Below are positions 1-5,503 of a DNA stretch of 12,194 nt, piece by piece. Under the pieces are notes generated by a model. It was not told the DNA's origin. It saw only the letters and a list, made by a program, of their open reading frames with translations, and searched no databases. Source of the stretch: Methanothrix sp. (GTDB lineage: Archaea; Halobacteriota; Methanosarcinia; Methanotrichales; Methanotrichaceae); contig JAQTXY010000021.1 of NCBI GenBank assembly GCA_028688535.1, forward strand, positions 1-12,194, given 5' to 3'. Every line of letters begins with the position of its first letter. Position 1 is the first letter of the stretch. The position numbers and the translations under genes were made by a program.

Positions 1-2
1 AG

Positions 3-98
3 GCCATCCATGAAAGAACATCAAAAAGAAGAGAGCGATCGATGGTTAGATCGCTTGAGAAGGCCGGTTATTCAGTTACAAGGGCGGCGACTGCATAG
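3..98 (+). pseudogene. Possible truncated nuclease (Hjc-like) N-terminal fragment
   Basis: Reading from base 3 gives about 31 codons ending at TAG (96-98); the frame is open to the left edge of the window. The peptide contains RRERSMVRSLEKAGYSVTRA, which resembles the N-terminal helix and first strand of archaeal Holliday-junction resolvase-like or related PD-(D/E)xK nucleases (pattern: basic, ERE-like, then LExxGYxVxRAA). No catalytic Asp or ExK motif follows, because the frame stops just where the family's SG...D segment would begin. I read it as a decayed or truncated fragment. It could also be the C-terminus of an unrelated protein, since what lies to the left is unseen. Resemblance is by eye only. 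Confidence 0.3.
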
Positions 99-102
99 GT
101 AA

Positions 103-121
103 ATATGAATCATTTTCATAT
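103..121. repeat. Small AT-rich inverted repeat
   Basis: Perfect 7-base arms, atatgaa (103-109) and ttcatat (115-121), flank a 5-base spacer. It lies between the two remnant reading frames. The arms are AT-rich and short, so a chance origin is quite possible. Confidence 0.3.
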
Positions 122-432
122 CAAATAAGCTGCATATCTTTCCCGTCCCTCACTGTGAATATCTCACCCTGGATGTGATGGCTTTCGCTCCCGCGTCCGC
201 TGGCAGCTGGTGCTTTCCTGTCGCAGTCGCTGAACTGGAGAACAGCCCAGATGAAAGAAGGATCGCTTATTCCCTCTGGAAAGTCCTCTGCGTCGAATCA
301 GATCTGAGAATCGTCTTCTGCTACCGCCATAGCTTCGCCGATGCTCCGGCACTGGTCAGCTACCTTGGTCGTGTTGTAGCAAAGGCATTGCCAGTTGCAG
401 ATCACATGAACCTCAAGGGCGAGACCTGCTGA
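109..432 (+). pseudogene. Protein-like open stretch, probable gene remnant
   Basis: This frame is open from the codon after TGA (106-108) to TGA (430-432). The first standard start codons are GTG 175 and ATG 178, and neither has a Shine-Dalgarno sequence. The translation has the composition of a folded protein: an acidic-hydrophobic segment with AVAELENSPDERRIAYSLWK, then a strand-like LRIVFCYR and a terminal HMNLKGET. Good sequence continues upstream of the first usable start, and in-frame stops cluster just after the end, so I read it as the middle of a decayed gene rather than an intact 85-residue protein. Family is not recognised. A functional small ORF from GTG 175 remains possible. Confidence 0.35.
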
Positions 433-595
433 GAATGACTCCTTGTGGCGAGATAGCCTTCCAATTGAGCGGTGGGCAAAGTTTTGCCCCAGTCGAGGAG
501 AATGATAAACTTAAGACCGCGCCCGGCGGCGATGTGATCCGCAGTTTTCTGCCTAGAGATCGATCTCATCTCTTTATGCCCATTCTTTGCCCTCC
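433..595. other. Spacer with no recognisable gene
   Basis: This is the 3' flank of engB. Open frames here are continuations or shadows of engB and show no family motifs. The only structure noted is a perfect 12-base palindrome, gagatcgatctc, at 556-567, with no attached feature. Confidence 0.5.
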
Positions 596-1174
596 TCAGT
601 CCGCTTTCTTCCCACAAAGTTTTTTCCCGATGATATCCCGCAGCGGCTGGATCTGGCCTCGTTTGGCGCTCATGGGTGCAACCCTGTCCGTCCACTGCGT
701 CCAGGGGGGCATCATGCCCAGCCTCTCGCAGATAAGATCCAGTGCTCCATCCACGTCAACTTTGGCTATGCGATCCATCTTGTTTGCCGCCAGGACCACA
801 TCCAGCCCCATATCGGTAAGAAATTCCCAGAGCTCGACCTCAAAAGGCACCTCTCCCCGTCCTTCCCAGCGATCGGCGATATCCAGGAAAGAGGCCGCAT
901 CGATCACCTGTATAGCCAGGAGGATCTCCTCTGCATTCTGCTCGAAATAATGCACAATCAAGTCCTTGGTCTTCTCCTGATCGGCTCGAGTGGCTTTGAG
1001 CATGAAACCGTACCCCGGCATATCCACATAATAGATATCCCCTACCTTTGCCTTGAAGGGGTACTGAGTGATTCCGGGGCGTTTTCCGATCCGGACCTTT
1101 TTTCCCGTGAGCTCCCAAAAGAGAGTGGATTTGCCGACGTTGGACCTGCCGATGAGGACGATCTCCCTGGACAT
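596..1174 (-). CDS. engB: EngB-type ribosome-biogenesis GTPase
   Basis: A 192-residue TRAFAC-class GTPase of the EngB/YihA/YsxC family, which in bacteria binds GTP and supports large-subunit ribosome assembly; the archaeal members are annotated by homology. Visible motifs, numbered from ATG 1174: G1 P-loop GRSNVGKST (9-17), G2 PGIT (33-36), G3 DMPG followed by YG (51-56), G4 NKMD (131-134) and G5 SAK (169-171). Length is normal for the family. The start at 1174 places the P-loop right at the N-terminus, as expected; an in-frame ATG at 1183 and TTG at 1195 would add 3 or 7 residues, and none of the three has a clear Shine-Dalgarno. The gene diverges from the cysteine-cluster gene at 1233. It appears complete and undamaged. 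Function is secure at family level. Confidence 0.93.
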   Translation of the reverse strand: MSREIVLIGRSNVGKSTLFWELTGKKVRIGKRPGITQYPFKAKVGDIYYVDMPGYGFMLKATRADQEKTKDLIVHYFEQNAEEILLAIQVIDAASFLDIADRWEGRGEVPFEVELWEFLTDMGLDVVLAANKMDRIAKVDVDGALDLICERLGMMPPWTQWTDRVAPMSAKRGQIQPLRDIIGKKLCGKKAD

Positions 1175-1232
1175 AATAATCATAGGGAAGGGCAAGATTG
1201 AAAAGGATGCCTATGCAAAGTTGGTAGCATAA

Positions 1233-1829
1233 ATGACTGAGATGATTAGGCTGAATAGAGATCCAAAATATGTCGCTTTGCAGCTCCTCATAGCTACCTC
1301 TATGCCTGACGGGCAGATTTTCAGGGAGCTGGACGCGCCCTGCTACACCACAGTTGATTACTATCGCATGGCCTGCCACATGATATTTGCGTGCCAGAGG
1401 TGCGGAAACTGCTGCACTACGGGCGATCCGATAAGGCTGCGGCCGGAGGATGCAGCTCTCCTGGCCAGAGGTCTCAAGATTCCTCTAAATAAGGCCATTA
1501 AGAAGTACACAATCAAGGACCCGCAAAAAGCGGGAGTTTTGAACTTCAAGCATATCTTGCCCTGTAAATTCTATGACCCGTCAGCGAAAGGCTGCAAGAT
1601 TTATGAAGTCCGGCCCTGGTCCTGTCGCATCTTTCCCTTCCTGGGAATTTATGGATCTGAGGATAGAGTAGTGGTTAATGAATTATGTCCCGCATCGGTC
1701 CAGACCATGAAGATCCTGACAGAAGCGATCGAGGCTGCCAGGGCAGATGTAAATGTGTCTTATGTTGCTGATCCTGCAAAAGTAAGAAGTGCCAAGCTGT
1801 TTCTAAGAGATGCATTAAATTTAATTTAA
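1233..1829 (+). CDS. YkgJ-family cysteine-cluster protein
   Basis: A 198-residue cytosolic protein with the YkgJ/CxxCxxCC-type zinc- or iron-binding signature (PF03692-like). Cysteines: C54, C57, C60 and C61 in CQRCGNCC; C111; C121; C131 in RPWSCRIFPF; and C152. This is the usual eight-cysteine pattern of the family, whose biochemical role is not established; a bound metal cluster is generally assumed. The first 45 residues precede the conserved core, which in many relatives begins close to the initiator Met. In-frame ATGs at 1368 and 1380 would give such short forms. None of the starts has a good Shine-Dalgarno; I kept 1233 because the extra segment reads like protein. It is not obviously part of the downstream operon, which has its own promoter. 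Confidence 0.85.
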   Translation: MTEMIRLNRDPKYVALQLLIATSMPDGQIFRELDAPCYTTVDYYRMACHMIFACQRCGNCCTTGDPIRLRPEDAALLARGLKIPLNKAIKKYTIKDPQKAGVLNFKHILPCKFYDPSAKGCKIYEVRPWSCRIFPFLGIYGSEDRVVVNELCPASVQTMKILTEAIEAARADVNVSYVADPAKVRSAKLFLRDALNLI

Positions 1830-1850
1830 TTTTGTTTAACCAATCCATTC

Positions 1851-1866
1851 ATCGTCTTATGACGAT
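1851..1866. promoter_or_regulatory. Candidate operator for the ArsR-type repressor
   Basis: Inverted repeat atcgtc-ttat-gacgat with perfect 6-base arms and a 4-base spacer. It lies immediately upstream of the TATA box at 1870-1877, where a bound repressor would obstruct TFB/TBP. ArsR/SmtB repressors commonly bind imperfect palindromes overlapping their own promoters, so autoregulation is the natural reading. The assignment rests on position and symmetry only. Confidence 0.45.
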
Positions 1867-1869
1867 ATG

Positions 1870-1877
1870 TTTAAATA
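1870..1877 (+). promoter_or_regulatory. Archaeal TATA box of the arsR-led operon
   Basis: The octamer tttaaata is centred about 32 bases before the ATG at 1905. With the usual archaeal spacing, transcription would begin roughly 0-8 bases before the start codon. There is no Shine-Dalgarno before this ATG, which fits a leaderless or nearly leaderless message. The downstream genes of the operon mostly do carry Shine-Dalgarno sequences. Confidence 0.6.
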
Positions 1878-1904
1878 CGAATAAGACCTTACAAAGCTTC
1901 TATC

Positions 1905-2276
1905 ATGACCGCAACATCCGTCTCAAATCTGCGCGTTAAGATCCTCAATGCCTTGTCAGATCCTATCCGGCTGCAGCTTCTGGAGTATTTATCGGAAGGC
2001 GAAAAATGCGTCTGTCAGATAATCCCTGTGTTTCAAAGATCACAATCCACCATTTCCAAGCATCTGAATATCCTTTACGAAGCTGATATATTGGAGCGCA
2101 AGGTGGACGGCAAAAGGACAATCTACTGTATAAAAGACAAAAAGGTGTTCGAGATAATTCGCTTGGTAGATTGTCTTGCCTTAACGCAGATATCACAACT
2201 TGCTGAGGCGGGAAGAATTTTAGAGAAATCAATGAACGATAACGATGAACAGCAATCGATGGACCAAGTGAGCTGA
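1905..2276 (+). CDS. ArsR/SmtB-family metalloregulatory repressor
   Basis: A 123-residue winged-helix repressor. The N-terminal LSDPIRLQLLEYL (17-29) is the typical first helix pair, and the recognition helix is around SQSTISKHLNIL (46-57). The wing follows at KVDGKRTIYCIKD. In the third-helix position, KCVCQI carries C35 and C37, matching the CVC pattern of arsenic-responsive ArsR proteins (ELCVCDL in E. coli ArsR); C75 and C90 are further thiols that could complete a trigonal As(III)-type site. In this family inducer binding releases DNA. It is first in the operon and ends 4 bases before the permease start, so it probably controls all seven genes. Inducer identity (As(III), methyl-As, Sb(III) or another thiophilic ion) cannot be read from sequence. 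Confidence 0.93.
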   Translation: MTATSVSNLRVKILNALSDPIRLQLLEYLSEGEKCVCQIIPVFQRSQSTISKHLNILYEADILERKVDGKRTIYCIKDKKVFEIIRLVDCLALTQISQLAEAGRILEKSMNDNDEQQSMDQVS

Positions 2277-2280
2277 TCGT

Positions 2281-3360
2281 ATGGTTACTTACACAATCAT
2301 AGCAGCCCTGCAAGCAGGACTCTCAACATTGTTAGAATACTTATCAGCACACGTCTTAACCTGTCTCATACCGGCATTTTTCATTGCCGGAGCCATAGCC
2401 GCACTCCTGCATAAAGAGACTGTGCTCAAATACTTCGGAGCAGATGCCCCTAAGTGGCTCTGCTACAGTGTGGCTGCCACTTCAGGCACAATTCTGGCTG
2501 TGTGCAGTTGTACCATCCTGCCCATGTTTGCAGGCATCCAAAAGAGAGGCGCCGGAATTGGTCCGGCTACGGCATTTCTCTTCTCAGGGCCAGCCATCAA
2601 CCTCATGGCTATCATCCTCACGGCGCGGGTCCTGGGTCTTGATTTAGGTATAGCCAGGGCTGTGGCGGCAGTGAGCATGGCTGTCGTCATCGGCCTGATC
2701 ATGGCTGCCATATTCCAAAAATCGGAAAAGAGATGCGAATCGTCGCCCGCACCAGCTTTCCCGGTCGATTCCAACCTCGAAGTAAAGAATCGTCCCAGCT
2801 ATACTACAGGCTTATTCATGGCCGTTTTGGTTGCCATATTGCTGGTAGCCACCTCTGGTGTTCTCGAATTGCTGCCTAAAGCCATAATTGTGGGAGCACT
2901 GATACTCATTGCTGCTTTTCTTATGAAGAGCTACTACCAGCCTGAAGAGCAGGAGGCATTCTTATCTGAAACGGCGTGGCTGGCCAAGAAGATCTTTCCT
3001 CTGCTGGTGGTCGGCACATTCATCACCGGCATAATCGGCTACTTCCTGCCGGTGGAGTGGATTAGAACCATCTTTGGCACGAGCAGCTTCTCTTCCTGCC
3101 TCTTGGCCTCGGCAATCGGCTCTCTGCTCTACATGCCTACCTTGCTGGAAGTCCCCATTGTCGGAACGCTCTTTGGCTACAGTACCGGCGTTACCGCCGC
3201 GGGCCCAGCATTATCATTGCTGCTGGCAGGGCCCTCTCTGAGTCTGCCCAGCATGATAGTAATCACAAGAGTCATGGGCCTTAAGAAATCCGGTGTCTAT
3301 ATTGTACTGGTAGTTCTAATATCGACACTGGCAGGCATGATCTATGGAGCGATAGTGTAA
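2281..3360 (+). CDS. ArsP/DUF318-type permease, probable metalloid exporter
   Basis: A 359-residue integral membrane protein of the PF03773 (ArsP_1/YraQ, DUF318) permease family. Two hydrophobic halves are separated by a polar loop (about 146-173) and by a second cytosolic-looking stretch near 217-235. Signature features: CSCTILPMFAGI with C75 and C77 at the centre of the first half, FSGPAINLM (101-109), and a related but Cys-less stretch in the second half (YMPTLLEVPIVGTL, then AAGPALSLLLAGPS), giving the expected pseudo-repeat. ArsP members export trivalent organoarsenicals; other branches are unassigned or linked to other thiophilic ions. It starts 4 bases after the ArsR-type gene stops and is followed by a small CxxC protein, a pairing often seen in archaea. 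Export of a metalloid is inferred from family and neighbour; the exact substrate is open. Confidence 0.88.
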   Translation: MVTYTIIAALQAGLSTLLEYLSAHVLTCLIPAFFIAGAIAALLHKETVLKYFGADAPKWLCYSVAATSGTILAVCSCTILPMFAGIQKRGAGIGPATAFLFSGPAINLMAIILTARVLGLDLGIARAVAAVSMAVVIGLIMAAIFQKSEKRCESSPAPAFPVDSNLEVKNRPSYTTGLFMAVLVAILLVATSGVLELLPKAIIVGALILIAAFLMKSYYQPEEQEAFLSETAWLAKKIFPLLVVGTFITGIIGYFLPVEWIRTIFGTSSFSSCLLASAIGSLLYMPTLLEVPIVGTLFGYSTGVTAAGPALSLLLAGPSLSLPSMIVITRVMGLKKSGVYIVLVVLISTLAGMIYGAIV

Positions 3361-3383
3361 ACTGATTAAATCAAGGTGATAAA

Positions 3384-3623
3384 ATGGTGAAGATTGAAGT
3401 CCTGGGAACAGGCTGCGCAAAGTGCAAGAGCCTGCTCAAGAGCGTAGAGAAAGCAGTCGCAGAATCGGGCATCGCAGCAGAGGTAATCAAGGTGGACAGC
3501 ATCCAAGAGATCATGGACCGGGGAGTGATGATGACACCTGCCCTGTATATCGATGGCAAATCAGTGATGATGGGCAGGACGGCCACGGTGGAAGAGATCA
3601 AGAAAATGCTTAGGAGAAACTAG
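3384..3623 (+). CDS. Small redox-active disulfide (thioredoxin-like) protein
   Basis: A 79-residue minimal thioredoxin-fold protein of the archaeal 'small redox-active disulfide protein 2' type (TIGR00412-like; MTH895 is a structural relative). The active-site CAKC (C11, C14) follows the first strand KIEVLGTG, and the conserved cis-proline is at TP (51-52) before strand ALYIDG. There is no signal peptide, so it acts in the cytosol. A Shine-Dalgarno aaggtga lies a few bases before ATG 3384. Placement directly after the permease suggests it supplies or accepts electrons or thiols for the transport substrate, or transfers the metal(loid); that role is inference. Stop and next start are one base apart (tagtATG), consistent with translational coupling. 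Confidence 0.92.
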   Translation: MVKIEVLGTGCAKCKSLLKSVEKAVAESGIAAEVIKVDSIQEIMDRGVMMTPALYIDGKSVMMGRTATVEEIKKMLRRN

Positions 3624-3624
3624 T

Positions 3625-3975
3625 ATGCCATTTATGAAGGAAATGCTGCCTGAGACATCTGAAGCTTTTGATAAGTTGAGAGATACGATTTTCAATGGCG
3701 GAGAGATAGATCGGAAATCAAAGGAACTTATTGCTGTTGCTTGCTCAGTTCTCATGCGCTGCCAATTTTGTGTCCATACACATTCACAAAGGGCCATTGC
3801 TCAGGGAGCAAGCAAAAAGGAGATTGCTGAGGCGATTTCCATTGCTATGTTCATAGCAGCCGGCACCCAGCTTGGCTGGACAAATGATCTCGGCAAAAGC
3901 GCGTATGATCTAATATTCGAAGACAGAAAATCAGAAGAACAAAACGAAGGAAAAGGGTGTAGCTGCGGGCAATAG
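3625..3975 (+). CDS. AhpD-like carboxymuconolactone-decarboxylase-family protein
   Basis: A 116-residue all-helical CMD/AhpD-like protein. The core motif is present: E34 (KELIAVA) then C46-x-x-C49-x-x-x-H53 (CQFCVHTH), the redox pair plus histidine of AhpD-type disulfide reductases. The continuation GASKKEIAEAISIAMFIAAG is typical of the family. A Shine-Dalgarno aggag (3612-3616) inside the end of the preceding gene sets the start. After the conserved domain there is a charged linker and a terminal GCSCGQ, an added CxC that could bind metal and is not part of the AhpD core. Likely a cytosolic thiol peroxidase partner or disulfide reductase in the same pathway as the CAKC protein; the partner is inferred from adjacency. 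Confidence 0.9.
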   Translation: MPFMKEMLPETSEAFDKLRDTIFNGGEIDRKSKELIAVACSVLMRCQFCVHTHSQRAIAQGASKKEIAEAISIAMFIAAGTQLGWTNDLGKSAYDLIFEDRKSEEQNEGKGCSCGQ

Positions 3976-4034
3976 GTTGTTGAACAATTGAACAAGTATC
4001 GACAAGAGGATCCCCTGGGTATGAGGTTTTATTC

Positions 4035-4415
4035 ATGGAAGAGAAGAAGAAATGCATGTGCGGCTGCTCTGATGTGCGCGTTGTGACCTGCTCCGGAGCC
4101 TCAAATGTGGGACAGATCGCAAACCAGGCGGCAATAATGCTTGCCAAAGAGAAAGTGGCAGGATTCTTCTGTCTGGCAGGAGTGGGCGGCCATATTCCTG
4201 GAATGGTCAAAGCCGCAAAAGAAGCAGGTCTGATGGTAGCTATCGACGGCTGCCCGGTGCAGTGTGCCGCTAAAACTTTGCAGCATGCCGAGATTGAACC
4301 GGCCATACAGATAATTGTAACTGAGCTTGGCATTGAGAAGTCTCATGATATTGCCATTGATGAAAAGATCTGCTCTCGAATTGTGGAGAAAGTGAAAGAA
4401 GAGCTAGCTGCCTAG
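4035..4415 (+). CDS. DGC-domain putative zinc-binding protein
   Basis: A 126-residue protein of the DGC family (PF08859, 'putative zinc-binding protein'). Recognisable blocks are CSGASNVGQIANQAA (19-33), CLAGVGGHIPGM (46-57), the name-giving DGC at 71-73 with PVQCA after it (C77), and IVTELGI near 94-100. The cysteines expected to bind metal are C19, C46, C73 and C77. An extra N-terminal KCMCGC (C7, C9, C11) precedes the domain. No catalytic function is established for the family, and members often sit next to redox or metal-handling genes. No signal peptide, hence cytosolic. The 59-base gap before it contains no clear promoter; gaggt about 10 bases upstream could serve as a Shine-Dalgarno, and it is probably within the same operon. 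Confidence 0.88.
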   Translation: MEEKKKCMCGCSDVRVVTCSGASNVGQIANQAAIMLAKEKVAGFFCLAGVGGHIPGMVKAAKEAGLMVAIDGCPVQCAAKTLQHAEIEPAIQIIVTELGIEKSHDIAIDEKICSRIVEKVKEELAA

Positions 4416-4417
4416 AA

Positions 4418-5479
4418 ATGGTGGACGGAATGGATTTGCAGAAAAAACTAATGCCGATTCCCTTAATTTGCGGGATCTTATTGGCGGTCATGGCCCTATC
4501 ACAGAGTGCATACGCGGGCGCTGAATGTGCTTCCCTGGGTGGTGCTTGCGACGACGGCGGCTGGAGCGGTGCGGCTAAGCTGGATGAGATTGGAGAGCCT
4601 ACCACCAGCCAAGAACCGATCTCTGCCAAGTGGCCAGCGAAGTCAAGAGAGCTGAGATGGAACATGAGCGCTTCGACTGATGATGCAGGTAATACTGCGT
4701 CCAAGAAGCCTGCCCCAGAGTCATCTAGCATCACACGAAGCGATGAAGCAAAAGCCCTAATTGCGCCTTTGGAAGATATCACGGACAGCGATATTCTGCT
4801 GGATGTGAGCGAGAACTCCAGCACCCATATACCAGGTTCTGTGGTTATGCCTTATATGCAATTCAGTGTGCAAGCGGGCATCTTGAAGACCGTTCCGGAA
4901 ATCACCCAGATACTTGGCGACGCAGGAATTTCCAGCAATGATTCCGTCATAATTTATGGAGAATGCCTGCCTTGCGGAGGAGGGCCGTCTGTAGCGACCT
5001 ATGTCTACTGGATTATGAAGGGGCTTGGTCATGAGAGGGTAAGGGTCCTGGATGGAACGGCTGAAGATTGGGCCGCATCAGGAAAAGCTACCACGAAAGA
5101 AGCCCAGATATTACCCGGCAAGACCTATACGCCTGCACTAACGGCAAATTATACTGCTACTTACGAGTTCGTCAAGAACGGACAGGCGCAAATTGTTGAC
5201 GCCAGAACCGTTCCAGAGTATGGGATGGGCAGCATATTGGAATCAATCAGCATACCCTATGCTAGCGTGCTAAGCGGAAAGAAGATCAAGGGCGAAGACC
5301 AGTTGAATAAGGTTTTCATGATGCTGGACAGAGATAAGCCGGTAGTAGTCTTTACCAATACAGGTATGAAGGCCTCTGTTGTTTGGTTCGCTCTCAAAAT
5401 GATGGGTTATGATGCCAGGCTCTACAATTATCGAGACTGGATGACAAATCAAGATCAAAGGGTCGATGTTGCAGATTAG
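4418..5479 (+). CDS. Exported tandem-rhodanese protein with CLPC motif (first paralogue)
   Basis: A 353-residue protein with an N-terminal signal segment (about residues 8-33, KKLMPIPLICGILLAVMALS, cleavage likely after AYA), then a low-complexity linker (34-110) starting with two cysteines (ECASLGGACDDGG), then two rhodanese-like domains (about 118-225 and 245-345). Domain 1 has GECLPCGGGPS (C183, C186) at the active-site loop and keeps YWIMKGLGHERVRVLDG. Domain 2 has DARTVPEY and, where the catalytic Cys should stand, FTNTGMKAS, i.e. Thr313. Rhodaneses transfer sulfane sulfur through a Cys persulfide; here only domain 1 could do so. ATG 4418 is given; ATG 4430 has a better Shine-Dalgarno (ggtgg at 4420-4424) and may be the true start, four residues later. 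Last-but-one gene of the operon; acts outside the membrane. Confidence 0.85.
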   Translation: MVDGMDLQKKLMPIPLICGILLAVMALSQSAYAGAECASLGGACDDGGWSGAAKLDEIGEPTTSQEPISAKWPAKSRELRWNMSASTDDAGNTASKKPAPESSSITRSDEAKALIAPLEDITDSDILLDVSENSSTHIPGSVVMPYMQFSVQAGILKTVPEITQILGDAGISSNDSVIIYGECLPCGGGPSVATYVYWIMKGLGHERVRVLDGTAEDWAASGKATTKEAQILPGKTYTPALTANYTATYEFVKNGQAQIVDARTVPEYGMGSILESISIPYASVLSGKKIKGEDQLNKVFMMLDRDKPVVVFTNTGMKASVVWFALKMMGYDARLYNYRDWMTNQDQRVDVAD

Positions 5480-5503
5480 AGCTGAAATGGGCCTGGAGAA
5501 GAA

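Noticed and set aside
34..55. Hairpin agcgatc / gatcgct
   Set aside because: A 7-base stem with an 8-base loop inside a protein-like frame; no tRNA or riboswitch features around it.
556..567. Perfect 12-base palindrome gagatcgatctc
   Set aside because: It is short and built from repeated GATC; there is no promoter or gene start next to it.
435..1201. Long plus-strand open frames overlapping engB
   Set aside because: They lie antisense to a gene with all five GTPase motifs and show no family motifs of their own.
840..1379. 179-residue minus-strand frame across the engB start
   Set aside because: It is out of frame with engB over most of its length and has a skewed His/Arg-rich composition typical of a shadow frame.
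3976..4034. Possible promoter or operator with repeated ttgaacaa
   Set aside because: No TATA box at a useful distance; the two adjacent 8-mers are short and the next gene fits as part of the same operon.
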